Shown: positions 10,061 through 23,100 of the stretch, in pieces
How positions within the stretch are numbered: the first letter of the stretch is position 1
How the letters are laid out: each line of letters opens with the position of its first letter
Source: Linnemannia elongata
Taxonomy: Eukaryota > Mortierellomycota > Mortierellomycetes > Mortierellales > Mortierellaceae
Length of the DNA: 64,000 nucleotides
Reading direction: 5' to 3'
Assembly: GCA_036320915.1 (NCBI GenBank)
Contig: JAXBDG010000004.1
Span: 310,001 to 374,000 of the forward strand
Position numbers and translations under genes: made by a program
The notes under the pieces: generated by a model
Database searches by the model: none
Told to the model about the DNA's origin: nothing
The model's input: the letters and a program-made list of their open reading frames with translations, nothing else

Positions 10061-12234
10061 GTGAGAAGTGATGGCCATAGTCCGAGGCTAGCGTTCGAGT
10101 TGCTTTCTTGCTTATTGCTTCTTGCCTTTTTTATTTGCATCTTTTTTTTTTTATTTTACTTTGCATCTTTTTTTTTTTATTTTACTTTGCATCTTTTTTT
10201 CTTCGCATCTCTCTGCCTTTTTTTTACTCCGAATAAATAGTACAGAGAGACGGTGGAGTTGCACTGTGAACCTCACCGTCGGTAATTGAATCTGAGTGCG
10301 ATGACTTTGCCTCTGAGGAGGAAGTGGAGGAGGACGTGTCTTGGTTGATTGAAAGAACAAAAAATTAACGAGGGAGTGTCATGTGTGAAAGACTGAAGCT
10401 TGGAATCCTCAAACGTTTCCACCAACACTGCTCAAAGGGACAAGATGCAGTGAAGTGGGCATTTGGCGTGGGCAAGTCTACGTAGCATAATTGAAATAAG
10501 CAACACAATATGACATAAGGTAACCCGATGCAAAAGAAAAGGCCAATGTTATATTTGTTATTGCGTACGACTCCTGTCACTGTTCCCTTGATACTCATAT
10601 CTATTATTTATCTATTCTATATTCCATATTGAGACGGACAGGTGGTGCTTGATCTTGTAATAGTGTATTTAATTGTGCAAGGTCCAAATCGTCCATGGTC
10701 TTGTCCGTGTCACTCACACTCATACCCATCGGTCCGGCTCCTGTAAATGTCACCCATACTCATACCCATCGCACAGACGAAGAGCACAAAGTAAGCTGAA
10801 CATTTCATGTCGAACGCTCATTTTGCATCAATCGATCAAAATTATGAAGGGGATGAGAGCATTGGTTATATTAAAACACAGAGGCTAGCAAAGCTGTGCA
10901 AATGGTCAAGATTGAGGATGCGTGTCTTGGCTGACATTTTACTATTATAGTTAAAGAAAGGCCGACTGGTGGAGATGGCCTCAGAACTCACTACGAGTAT
11001 CATCATAGGCATATGTTTTCCTAGGAGACAGACAGTTCCCGCCAGTAATAGCGGATGCGAGCAAGCTTGATATGACCTTGACCGTTAACCTCATCCGCGG
11101 TTCCGTGGTTCCAGCCAGTCGATGGTATCCGATGGTCAAAGAGTTGCATGTGAGATGATTAAAAGAACGACAAAAAAATGGGTTAAAAAGTTGCATTGAC
11201 TGTGGATAGCAATCCCTCACCCCAACAAGTTGTTCTCCAAGAAGGATAAGACAAGGCTGACTTTGAGATGGACGAGACAGCAAATGGCCACTGTTACCCA
11301 GCTTCAACGAACCCCTAAGAGTGTGATCGCAGAACCCCTACAGTATTAACTTTTTTACCCCTTGGATATCGCCGAGTCCTAATAAGCAGGCGCCACAGGC
11401 AGCTAGGCCATGATCTTCACTGCCTGGGTCCTCCTACTCTAGGTGGCGAAAACCCTTATATAGTAATTCCCTAGTCCATGTCGGACTGGTTCTACCTCCG
11501 AGTTTACGCAGTCAGTCGGGTAAAATCCGGTACCCTGGATACCATCCCAAGTGGCCCTGCCTTCCTCTTGTGTAGAACTGCAAATAAAGAATAGAAAAGT
11601 AATTAATTCGGTTACCTTTATGTTGTCTTCCTGGCGCTCAGGGCCAGCGAGGACCTTTCTGGAAACCAAGGGAGTCCAAGTAGCGAAGCGAAGGCGGCCT
11701 CCTCTGCTGGTTGGAGGTCGAGGGGTCGAGGGGTCGAGGGGTCGAGGGGTCGAGGGTTGGGTAGGTGGTGAGCTCCAAGGTCGTGGGAATCAGACGAAAA
11801 TGGCTGCATGCTGTACAAATGGAGCACATGCGTTGAGTTCGTTCCTGAATGCTGACGCTGGGTGCCATTCGAGGGTCCAGAGCATTGCCGGAGGTCCAAT
11901 GGTCCATCTGAGCCGGCTGTGAAGGTCGGGGGTGCTGTCGATGGAATCAGGAGGATGAGGAGGTGGAGTGGAGGAAAGATGTGGAAAGAGTTCTCACGGG
12001 GCTCTTCCCGCTTTATAGAAAAAATCTCCGCGGCAGATACGTGTCATCCGCGGCAGATACGTGTAAAATCATCTGTGGTACTGATGTGCAAAACTTGCGT
12101 GGTAGAGCCATGTAGACTGGAGTTGGTAGCATGGCTGCATAGTGCTGGACACAGAAGCGACTTGGAAACCTCGTTTGGGAGTATGTCGATGGGCTTGGCT
12201 CTATCATGCAATTGAGAGGCCAAAAACGACAGCT
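10061..12234. other. Intergenic, repeat remnants
   Basis: No supported gene. 10460-10650 is a diverged relative of 790-985 and 13025-13220 (shared pieces AGCATAATTGA and GAGACG). 11220-11310 is related to 13485-13555 (ACTTCAACG..CTATGAGTGT type sequence). So the region carries an older copy of the same repeat family as the 1-kb direct repeat. Imperfect ACACTCATACCCATC repeats lie at 10715-10775. 12025-12065 contains a short direct duplication of CCGCGGCAGATACGTGT. Confidence 0.5.
11716..11755 (+). repeat. 8-bp minisatellite (GGTCGAGG x5)
   Basis: Five head-to-tail copies of GGTCGAGG, exact. Intergenic. Confidence 0.9.
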
Positions 12235-13235
12235 CGTTGCTATTGTGAGCCCACACATGTGCACCACATGCGAGGCGGCCGAGGCTAATGCAAGGTAGCA
12301 TTCCGACTGCATGTTGTTAGAGTGAATGAACAACAACAAAGGTGCCATGGTAAACCGATGACCGTTGACAAGACGGTGGAGCTGGAGCTGGAAGTGCAAG
12401 GCAAAATTTATCCAACGGTCGTTGATCACCGATACTTCATGGTCTTGGATATTTCATGGATGTCCATCAGTCATGTAACTGGTTCCCCAGCTGGTCATTT
12501 TGCTTGGACAGGCCCAGTAACAGACACACACATGCTTTGTTTCTGGCTTTATTACGTTCACCTACTCTTGGGAACGTCCTGGATCTCTGCGTCCCTTCCA
12601 GCATGAAGAACATGGAGAGCATTCATGCTCGCTGAGGCTCACGGTCACAGAGGTGGACATCTGGACGTAAGGGTTTTCGCCTCTTCTTATTTCTTTCCCC
12701 CTTTCTCTGCATTGCATCCTTACCTCCGTCAGCTTGCAACACCTTATTATCATGATTTTTGTGACTGAAGAATCCTTGTTCAAGACGGTGATTTTGTCTC
12801 ATGTCGCGTAATCAGCGATTACAGTCTTATATTACATTTCTCTATACACCTGTTCCGTTCTTTCATTTCATGTTTAGAAGTATGGGTCCTTGAGCCCACA
12901 AATAATGGCGTTTTGAATCTTTCAAATGTTCGTCTAGAAAGCCTTCTCAGCCTTCGCCTCTCACCAACATACATAACCCTGGAGTTTGTTTCGCTCATAG
13001 GGGAAAAAGTACGGTGGTTGTACACCACATTTATTAAAGGAGAAAGAGCTGTGCATTTGGGCATGGGCAATTACACACAGCATAATTGACTACCCAAAAC
13101 AACACAAAGAAGAAAGGCTAACGTTTTATTCGTAGTTGCACACGATCCTTGTTACTGTTTCCCTGGTACACATATCTATCTCACAGTGCCATGATGAGAC
13201 GTACCTGTCGGCGGGTGGTGTTTGTTCCTCGAAGA
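12235..13235. repeat. 1-kb direct repeat, copy 2
   Basis: Near-identical to 1-1000 in the same orientation (differences include C/T at 12301, A/T near 12390 and short changes near 13010). Here the left flank is visible: homology starts no later than CGTTGCTATTG at 12235, but the true left end is unknown because copy 1 is cut by the window edge. No protein motif was seen in any frame. Confidence 0.85.
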
Positions 13236-14639
13236 CAGATGCCAGATATTGGCAGCTTCACAGATGTCGTTTTAAATTCCTTGTCCTTGTCCCAGTTCTT
13301 GTCCACTGCATCCATCCATATCCTCGAATCAGGCAGACAGGATAGAGACAGGTGGAGGCATTCGATGGCTGATAAAGATGCCTATAAAATAAGGCAGAAA
13401 AAATAATAGTAAAAGGGTTAGCAAGTTATAAGACATAATAGTCAGCGAGTTCACATACCAACCGCTCCACACGGAAGATAGCGACGAGGCTGACTCTGAG
13501 AAGGATGAGACAGAAAATGACCAATGTTACCTAACTTCAACGGATCTCTATGAGTGTTGTTCGGGTCAGCCTCAATGAGGTCTTCTTGTAGCAGTTCGTG
13601 AATCTTTTTCGTCTATAAAGCACGCTTAGAGTAGATAGTCTCTTGGTCCTCTTGCGTTGTTGCTGGAAGATCCCCAGAGGCCAGAAATTCGAGGATAGAT
13701 CAAAAAGCTACGCAAGTATGGTTGCTTCATTGGTGACCAGACTCAAGGGGGCACCTTACTTCATTTCGGGCATGTGTAAGAGTAGTAGGCGTTCATTAAG
13801 AGACAACAACAAAAAAAAAGACTGCATTTTCAAGATCTAGAAGCGGTGCCCGCTGCATGAAAGTAAGGGCGGGAAAGAGAAAGAGTGAATGAGAAGGGGT
13901 TTGAGAAGGGACAGGAGAGAACCGAAGAAGGGGGACGGAAAAGAAAAAGAAAAAGAAAAAGATAAGGGAGAGGGACAGCAAAATCAGATACCAACGATCA
14001 AATTCTCAATTCAATGGCCGCCCGGGAATACACACGGACATAGAAAACACCCAAAGCATGCAATACGATACCCCCTCTCATCTATTTCGTTGTTTAGTGA
14101 ACAGTTGCAACGAAAGAGAGACGATGTCCAGGAATGTTGGTCCAACCACAAAGGCTAAAAGGCATTACGCATACCATGCAAACGACCATCTCTCCCTTTG
14201 TCTCCTTCTTTCATGCAACGTCGTTTACTGCACTGTACATCCCTCCGTCTCCTTTCAGACTTGGCATCCACCTCCAAGCTAGCTCTTCCTATCTCCTTTT
14301 GCTATCCTGGTTGGACACCCTGCTTTTTCTTGTTTCCCGCATGAAGCAAACAAATCAAGATGAGCAGGCACATTCCAATTGCGTTTTTTGTCGGAGGAGA
14401 TAAAATGTGTATTGTGAGAAGTGAAGGGACCTATGTACAGGGATATATGTAAGATTATAGATTGTTGTTTGTCTAAAGCGATCTTACGCTATGTGCAAAG
14501 AGTGCTTGGAAATGAGGAGAAAGAGGGGAGGAAAGAGGGGAGGAAAGAGGGGAGGAACGAGGGCTATGAATGGGCTGGTTGTTTCACTTCAGACAAAAGA
14601 GCTGGCGAAGAAGTCTTCACCGACGGTGGTGACAATAGT
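13236..14639. other. Intergenic
   Basis: No supported gene. 13485-13555 is related to 11220-11310. 13935-13970 is an AAAAGA-rich run and 14519-14562 holds four imperfect copies of GAGGGGAGGAAA. The short open frames show no motif. Confidence 0.5.
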
Positions 14640-16341
14640 TTACAGATGACAAGTTCCAGGCATGTCCTCAATAGCAGTGGGAGCAACTACCTCCTTATAC
14701 CACAGCCGAGGATCATCATCGCCAAGACACCGTGCAACAGGCATCAAGTCATATCCAAGACTCTGCACCGACTCGACCGCCCAAATCGGCGTCGCCTCTT
14801 GGTAGATCCCGCCCATAATCAACGCGTCTCTGTCGAGGGGTTTCACCGACGGGACACCTCTCACGGCCTCGGCCCACTTGTTTGTGAATGAGAGCGATGA
14901 CATCTCACTTTCTTCTTCCTCTTCTTCCAGGTAGGCATCTGAGCTGCTGTGTGTATGATGATGATGATGGTGGTGCTGGCGAGTGCCTGTCATCGGGCGC
15001 TCCGCTTGGCTATGGTTCTCTGACCACGCATCCTGTGATGACTCCGAAGAATCCATCTCCTCGTCGGGAGCGAAGCGGTCCACATCCCAAAGGACAATAA
15101 TGTACCCCATATTCTCCAGCACCCGACGAACACGTTCACCGTGTTGACCATATGGTGGGCGCATATAACGGGGCACGGCACCAAGGATCTGACGGAAGGC
15201 TTCTTCGATCCTCAACATCTCCTTTCGGATCTCGTCGTCTGAGAGTGCATCTAGATCCCGGTGAGACCACGGGTGTGCGGCAATCTGGTGCTGTGCATTA
15301 TATGCCCTCCTCAACAGCCTCTGCGTCTCTGGGCCTATTTCCATCGAAGGATAAATAATAAGGAAGAGGGAGCAAGGCGTTAGTATCGCTACTCAATTCA
15401 TTCATTTATCCCACCAACAAAACAACGGCAAAGAGAACAAATAATACGTACGGTAGATGCAGCTCCAGTTATCGCCGTTCATAAAGAAGGTAACCTGCAA
15501 GTTCTGTTCCTCAAGAGCATCTAACAGCTCATCCGTAAGCTGACCGGGACCATCGTCGAACGAGATAGCATAGGCATTGGCCATTGTACACCTATCAAGA
15601 ACCTGACCTGGTTTGTAGAGTGAAGGGGGGACAGGACCTGAGATGTCGTAGGGGAAGTAGGTGTTGTTGTATGTGTGTGGGTATTGACGGCTGAGGAGTG
15701 GAGGGATGGGCGCAGCTGAGGCTGTGTGTATTTTTTGTAGGGTTTGTTGTGGTGGCAGGGCAAAAAGAAGAGGCGGCGATGTGTGCGTGCGGAGAGTGGA
15801 ATTGCGCGGTGCAGTGCAAAAGAAGTGGAGGGCGATTTTTTATTTTGAGCAAAGGGACGAGGCGGGAAGAAAGGAGGAGGGGGGGAAGAGAACAGAGACA
15901 GAGCTGGGTTAGTTTCCGTTGCTACATTCCGCCTTTTTTTTGGTGTCGATGATGAATGTCAAAGGGAATGAGAGAGGGAGAGAAAGAGATCTACTCATTC
16001 ACTCCTGTCTTTGTTCTTGTCGTTGTTGCTGTCGGTGCTATGCACATACGCATACAATTAAGTACCGCTATGCCATGCCATGTAATGCTCTCACTCTCCA
16101 CACACGCGGAGACAGAGAGCACTTCTCACAAAAAATACTCGCGTTTTTCTGAGCAGCAAGGTGCCCTCTGTTCGCGCGTCTCCTCCCCTCCGTCCTCCAT
16201 GCAGCTGCACCATGCTTATTCTCCGGTCAATATCCATGCTTAGAGTGAGTGGTTACCTTGAGGGCGAGATTGGAAGAAAGCGAGAGAGAGGATGAGGAGT
16301 CCCAGGACAGGGATGGGGTTGAAGAGCATAGGGTGTACCAT
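14640..16341 (-). CDS. Secreted polysaccharide (chitin) deacetylase-like protein 1
   Basis: Minus-strand exons 16341-16257, 15721-15452 and 15334-14640; about 349 aa. The first exon is a signal peptide (MVHPMLFNPIPVLGLLILSL, cleavage near residue 25), so the protein enters the secretory pathway. The NodB domain shows motif 1 SFDDGPGQL (D84, D85), motif 2 HPWSH (metal ligands H139, H143), and motif 3 RPPYG (177-181). CE4 enzymes remove N-acetyl groups from chitin in the wall. Odd points: an insertion of about 60 residues rich in Ser, Glu and a run of His follows the LWDVD strand, and the usual catalytic-His motif (L-x-H-D) reads IMGGIYQE, so the general acid appears absent. Activity is therefore doubtful. 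The first intron is long (about 535 bp); its splice was chosen because it restores the frame to the signal exon. Confidence 0.75.
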
Positions 16342-16736
16342 CTTCTTCTTCTTCGGAGGGGCAATTAAAGTGTGTATGTATGTAGGTGAAGAGGAGTGCA
16401 GGAAGGTAAGAAGAAGAAAGAGAAGAGAGAGAGACAAAAAAAGGCGAGATAAAGAAAGGCGAGGAAAGAACAAGGAGGTGTTCAAAGAAGGGACGGAGAG
16501 AAAAGAACGTGGGGCAGTTGAAGGTGGTTCCTGGATGCCCTTTGTGAAGGTGTGTCCCTGACTTCGTTCGTTATGATTGTTGAGAATGTAAGAGGGACTG
16601 GTTTCCCGGTGTGGATCGTGACCGATCTACACACACGAACTGAAGGGGACAGGTGAAGAGAGAGAGGGAGAGAGAGAGAGAAGGAGAAAGGGGGTGATAG
16701 CGAAAAAGGGAAGAGAAGGGACAATAAAAGAGAGAT

Positions 16737-16775
<39 letters not shown>

Positions 16776-19700
16776 AAAGAAGCAGTGTTTCCGTGAGGAT
16801 GTTGTTCCTTTCTTTTGTGCGTAAAAAGCAAAGAGAAAAGAAGAAAGAAAGAGAAAAGAAAAGAGCGAACGAGGAGCAAAGATAAAAGAACAGAAAAAAA
16901 CAAAGGCTGGACAATGGGCCCCCCATCATTTGCATTAGCATCCTTGGAGTGAGGGGGAGGGGGGGCTGAAGAAAAGTGACATTCCTTGCATCATTGCTGT
17001 ACCTTGAACAATGCCTCTTTTTACCACTAGAACATACCACCTGCTTGCCATTCCACCCCTCCTCATTCCTTCATCCCCTGATCCTTCATCCCTATCCTTT
17101 CCTTCTGTCTTTTTTTTTTCTTCTCTCCGATGCAGATGGGCGCACTGGCTGTACCCTTTTATCTTTTCCTATCTATTTTTACAAGAAGCCCTTTTTTATC
17201 CAACGCTGGCATTCCCTTTCTTTTCTTTTTTTTTTCTGTCTGATAGGAAACATGCATGCGATACTGAGTACCGTCGCGCAGACAGGCAGTCTCACAAGCA
17301 GGGACATCCTCCCTTTCCAGCTTCCCCTTTCACCCCCTCCTATCTTCCTTTTTCTTCCCTCTCATCCTCCTCGGCATTGTCTTGTCTCTCTCATGCCTAG
17401 AACTGCCCACTTTGACACTGATTGCTATCAGGAACAATGAACAACCACGACAGGAAACAAGAAGGAGTGTGCTTTTTTTCTTTGTCATTGAGGACTATTT
17501 CTCTTCTCTTCAACTAAACAGAACGCACAGAACTCCGTAGCTGCATGGTGACAGAAAGAGGGTAAGGGAACAGTCGACAGCGGACAATGACACTGTTTGT
17601 TTGTATGCTTTCTACTTTTACCGAGGAATCTACGCCGCCCTCACAAACAAAGCCCGCCCAATCCCATCGCGTCCTCGTCGCATGTCCCACCCACACAACC
17701 ATGGGCACCATATCTGTATGTAACGTGAGTGCGTCAGTAGGTGAGCGAGGCAGTGTTTATTTTTGGCCGTCTCTCACTTTCTGCCTCGCCACTTTTTTTT
17801 CCCTTCTATGTTTTCACCTTCGCCTAAGCCCTGCACTTAGCACCCCTCTTCACTTCTATGTATCTTTTCTAATGTTTTTTGCCTTTCGTATTTTTACTCT
17901 TTGCCTTTGTCCTTTGATACCCTTGTTTGCCTTTCGAATCTTCTTACATGATCAGACCTTGTTTCTTCTCTACCTTATTCTTTCTATCCCGGTTGCCCAG
18001 TCTGAGGCTTCAAGTACAGGGGTGCTTTGCCCATTGAATGCGAGCGAGTGGTGATGTTGCTCAGGAAGACAAGAAAGCAAGAAGAGGTTAGTCGTAACAC
18101 AATACGTCCATATTTCACCATTCTTATAACCAGAGTACAGCCATGGTGTAGTAAAGAAAAAAGAACGGTTTTTATTTTTGGGCCAACCTATCTATTGTCA
18201 ACACCAGGCCACCTACTTCCTCTCTCTGTCGCCCTAGACCCCCCACTTAAAACCCATTGCTCAAGTACTTGTATCCAGAGATGTTTCGCGTAATCGTTCA
18301 CATATTGAAAATAGAAAAAAAAAAAAAAAAAAAAAAAACAAGGGCCAGCAAGAACTTTCCAATACCCTGGACAATTCTCGTCGCGACAGTGACCGCAGTT
18401 CTGGTGACGGGTCAATGCAGACAAAAAGTATCCGTTTGAGTAAGCACTTTTGTGCATATAGATTGTAGAGCTCTGCATGCACACTCTTAACCAAAACGCA
18501 CTAGCCACTTCCGGATGGACCACGGCTACAATCCACCTTTCATGGTCGCCATAGGAGCACACAGAAAAGTGACAGTCAAATAGCCAGCTGGTACCCAGCT
18601 CCAGACATGCTCAAGGTCAGTGGCCGAACAGCACAGTGGTTCTTTTCTATCCCTTTTGAACTGTGGACTCGGTTGATATTGTCAGACACCCAAAGACACT
18701 TGGGCCATGAATTCACTAACTTGGTTTCCTGACTAACGGGACCGATACTAGACGTGTCATCCATGGAATAATAGATAGTTCCCTAGGCCCCCTTGAGACG
18801 TCGAAGGTGGTATGCCAAAGCGAAAATCCAAACGACGATGCTCACTTTTTGGTGGGTTCGTCCGCTCCTGACGCTCGCTCACGGAAGAAAGTGGCGCTCT
18901 GGTGGAGGAACAGCTGGCAGCCAAGACCAAGGCCCTCCTTTGTCTTCTTTCGTCTTCCTTTATTCCGTGTGTTCCGACAAGCGCTTGGAGGCGATGGCCT
19001 CGTGGTGTTGTGTCGTTGTTGAAAGATCTTTGGAACCCAGAAGTCAGGTAATATGACGAGGGTCGTGTGTGGGTGATGGGAGCCGTGACTAAACATTGAT
19101 TCCCGTCTGTTTGCCTCCAAAGCTGAGCTGATTGAGAATGTGCATGAGGGACAGAATCAAGAACAGGGGCTGGAAGTTCCGGGTGATGCATCAGGAGGTG
19201 ATCCTTTGCATACGTTCATGTACAATGTGTTCTTGCAAGGTATTGTGTAGGGAGGTAAGGCGAGTAGTCAAGGCGAAAAGGAGAAGGAAGTGGGAAGGAG
19301 AAAACAAAGGCACTTGTGACAGACGTACCTAAGCGATTGAAATATTTACCATCAATGGACAGTATGTCTCTTTTTGTTCGCTGCCATTCTATGCTTTGCA
19401 CACGCTCACCTACCAAAGAAGAAACGGAAGAAGTCTACAGGGGTGAAAAGGGGTAAAGTCGGGTTTAATTCGAGATATCGATCCACGAAGTAAAACTTCT
19501 CCAAAGGTCTTGGCTTCAAAGGTTAACGTCCTGTTCGTATCCCCTCGAAGGCAGGAGTTGACGTGACGTTGTGCATTTTGTTGGTTCTACCAGGAACGAA
19601 GCATTCACATTGACCAAAAATGTCAAGGCGGTGCAAAATGCCAAATTGCCTTCGGATATAAAACTGCACCAAGAGCATGCATGCATAGACCACACGGCCT

Positions 19701-20197
19701 AGATCATGCTATGGTCTTTTGCAGTCCTCAGCCTGTAAACCAGTGGGAAATCGGGAAAGATCTTAATGATGCTTCTTACCGATCACCTTCAACATCATCT
19801 CCTCCATCAACTCCCTGGTGGACATCCTTGTAGATCACCATACTGTCGCTTCCTTCTGACGTTCCATTGTATCACCAATAAGCACCCAACTACAGGTAAA
19901 AGGCAAAGGGACGGCAATAAAAACAAAGGAGTGCTACTATTATATCTTCTCTCCCTTCTAAGAGCTACACCTAACCCATTATGCACCTCGTTGACAACCA
20001 CATAGTTCAATTGCCCTCTACTTAGTTGACTATCCCTTCGCGGCTCGGCACTCATTCCATCAACTCAAGTAACTCAATATCCCTCTCGAGGTGAGCACCG
20101 ATATTAATGCTCGAGAAATATTTAATTTGACGAAGATTACGGTTGACAATATTAACTAGCCAGCGTATCCTCCTTGTCAGTGCCCTATAGCTCGACC
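16342..20197. other. Long intergenic region, low complexity
   Basis: 16380-16900 is strongly GA-rich on the plus strand, with a (GA)n microsatellite at about 16742-16771. 17030-17400 and 17760-17960 are CT-rich. An A-run of about 24 lies at 18317-18340. 18800-19250 has weakly coding-like stretches (ALVEEQLAAKTKALL near 18890; AELIENVHEGQNQEQGLEV near 19125), but stops and frame changes prevent a gene call. 19440-19560 matches the upstream of the NACHT-WD40 relic at 6235-6375 and probably belongs to the promoter of the gene at 20198. Confidence 0.5.
19440..19560 (+). promoter_or_regulatory. Conserved upstream block of NACHT-WD40 gene 1
   Basis: This block recurs inverted at 6235-6375, upstream of the relic with the same N-terminal type. 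Shared pieces include GGGGTAAAGTCGGGTTTAAT and the sequence around GTTAACG. Conservation of non-coding sequence next to otherwise decayed paralogues suggests either recent duplication or a regulatory role; I cannot separate these. Confidence 0.35.
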
Positions 20198-23100
20198 ATG
20201 TCCTTTTCGTCCCACCAAAGCAACCCATCACTTCCAAACCCCGATTCTTCCAACCCCTCGTCTATCGAACATTTGCAATTGACCAGTGATGGCAAGCGGA
20301 AACTCCCTCAGCTTGAGCGCCTGACTAAGGTCAGACGCAGCACGTTAAAGACAGAGGATATTTCTAATGCTGTGCACGAAGTATCATCCAGTGGCGTCAT
20401 GTATCCAGGAACATCTACCTTGAGCACTCCCTCATCAACCGACGTCTCGTCAACGCCGTCCAACCATGGTAAGGAGACCACACCGATCGAAAAGGCCCTC
20501 CTTTCCTTCAGGACGCACAGGCTTGTCGAGTACCAAGAGGAGGTTTACATCGCCCCTATGGCCAAACTCAATCCCCAAGCACCTGATGCCGATGTCTGTC
20601 CTCTGATGGATAAGGTCTTGGAGTTTCTAGCTGGCAAGAGCCACGTCATGCTGATCCTTGGCGATTCTGGGGCTGGCAAGTCAACATTTAACCGACATCT
20701 GGAGAGCCGACTTTGGCAAGACTACGAAGCTGGCGACCGCATCCCACTCTTCATCAACCTCCCGGCACTTGATCGACCAGACAAGACGCTGGTTGCTGAG
20801 CAATTGAGGGAGCACAATTTTTCAGAGGAGCAGATCCAGGAACTGAGGCAACATCGGCAGTTCATTGTCATCTGTGACGGATACGATGAGAGCCAGCTCA
20901 AGGTCAACCTTCATACCTCCAACAACCTCAACAACCCCGGGCAGTGGAAAGTCAAGCTTGTCATCAGTTGCAGGAGCCAGTACCTTGGTCAGGACTACCG
21001 CGATCGCTTTGTGCCCAGTGGACGTGGTCATTACAACCAATCTGGCATCGATCTCTTCCAGGAGGCTGTCATTGCTCCATTCTCGACAAAGCAGATCAGA
21101 CACTACGTCGAGCAATACGTTTCTCTCAAGTCAAGGACCTGGCGCACAGAGGACTACATGGACAAGTTGATGACCATCCCGAATCTCATGGACCTAGTCA
21201 AGAACCCGTTTCTGCTCTCACTCGCGTTGCAGGCGCTGCCAGACGTCATCGAGGGCAAGCAGGATCTGTCGACTATCAGGATCACCCGCGCTCAGCTCTA
21301 CGACACATTCGTAGAGCACTGGAGCAATGTCAACAAACGACGACTTCAGAGCAGTACCTTGACAATGGAAGATCGCATCGTCTTGGACGACCTTTTGGAC
21401 GCGGGGTTTATTTCAATGAGCATCGAATACTCTACAAGACTGGCACTCTCAATGTTTGAGAAGCAGGACGGAAATCCGATTGTCCAGTATGTTCACCTCA
21501 GGGACAAGGACACTTGGAAAACCCAGTTCTTTGGAAAGGACCCCGATGCCCGACTCCTACGAGACTCGAGCCCTTTAGCCCGAACCGGCAACTCGCACAG
21601 CTTCCTTCATCGGTCCATGCTTGAGTACTTTCTGTCGCGCGCCATCTTTGACCCCAGTAAGGCCGTTTTTGACCCCTACAAACGCCAAGACTACGATGAG
21701 TCAGCCCAGCAAACGGATCCTGTCTCGTCTGACGTCCAGTTAATCGATATCGACGGCTCCTTGTTCACGAGGAACCTTCTCACTGAGCCCTCTGTCATCC
21801 AGTTCCTGAGCGATCGCGTGACGGAGTGTACTAGTACATGGTTCAAGCGACGTCTCCTAGCAATCATCGAGTTGTCCAAGTCAAACGCCCAAGCGAGCCG
21901 TGCGGCGGCCAACGCCATCACCATCTTGATCCGAGCTGGTGTGCAATTTCATGGCGCCAATCTTCGAGGCATTCGTATTCCAGGAGCGGACCTGATCGGT
22001 GGACAGTTCGACTCGGCACAACTACAGGATACCGACTTGACAGGTGTCAACCTCGGCAAGGCATGGATTCGACAGGCAGATCTCAGCAGAGCGTGTCTGG
22101 ATGAAGCCTAGTTGGGAGAGCTGCCGTACTTGGAAGAGCCTGTAGAGGTTCGTACATGCGCCTTTTCGCCAGACGGCAAGTATCTCGCGGCAGGTTTGGA
22201 CAACGGCAACATCAGCATCTACGACACTGTAACCTGGAAAAGGATGCAAGAGTTTCAAGGGTACCAATACCGTGTTAGAAGTCTTGTTTATTCACCTACC
22301 AGTCAACAGCTTCTTTCTGGAGGTGCGGATAAAACAGCACGGCTTTGGAACAGCGAGACTGGATCAACCGAGCTCATTTTGGAAGGACACTCAGATGAGG
22401 TGAGGGCGGTGGCGTTCTCTCCGACAGGCCAGCAACTTGCAACGGCCAGTGATGACACGTCGGTGAGGCTCTGGGACGCTCAGACCGGTGCTACTGTTTT
22501 CATCTTGACCGATAACGTTGACAAGGTCACCAGCATTGCCTATTCGCCCAAAGGGAATACCATTGCCTCCACCGGCTGGAATGAAACAGTTCGAATATTC
22601 GACACACTCACCGGGTTGCTTGTATTGGAGTCTTGCAAGGGCGACGACTGGATTAGGTGTCTGACATATTCGCTTGACGGGCAGCGAATCGCTACAGGCT
22701 CCTCAGAAGGCCGATTGCAGCTCTGGGAAGTAACAACGGCCACCCTGGAGCACGGACGAGAATGGGCGACACATACCTCTGTCATCGCTGATGTCACCTT
22801 TTCACCTAACGACCAATGGATCGCCTCATCCAGTTATGACCATACAGTGAAGCTGTGGGAATCCCATTCTGGCGCACTTATCTCATCATTTGTCAGTCAT
22901 AAGGATTATGTCAACTGCGTTCGATTTTCACCAACTGGCCCATATATCGCTTCAGCAAGTCACGACAGGACTCTGCGATTGTGGGAGGTGAACTCGCTGA
23001 GAACAGGATTCGACTCTCATGACACAGCATATCCACAGTTATGTGCGACGTATTCTCCGGACGGGCAGCAGCTCATTACTGGCAGTCGACACGCGTCCAC

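Noticed and set aside
13889..14158. Lys/Glu-rich open frame
   Set aside because: Arises from simple AAAAGA-type repeats.
14888..15358. Plus-strand frames over the deacetylase, including HHHHHHH-encoding region read as MMMM or DDDD
   Set aside because: Shadows of the minus-strand deacetylase gene.
16694..16903. Arg/Glu or Ser/Leu repeat proteins in GA-rich DNA
   Set aside because: Products of a (GA)n microsatellite read in any frame.
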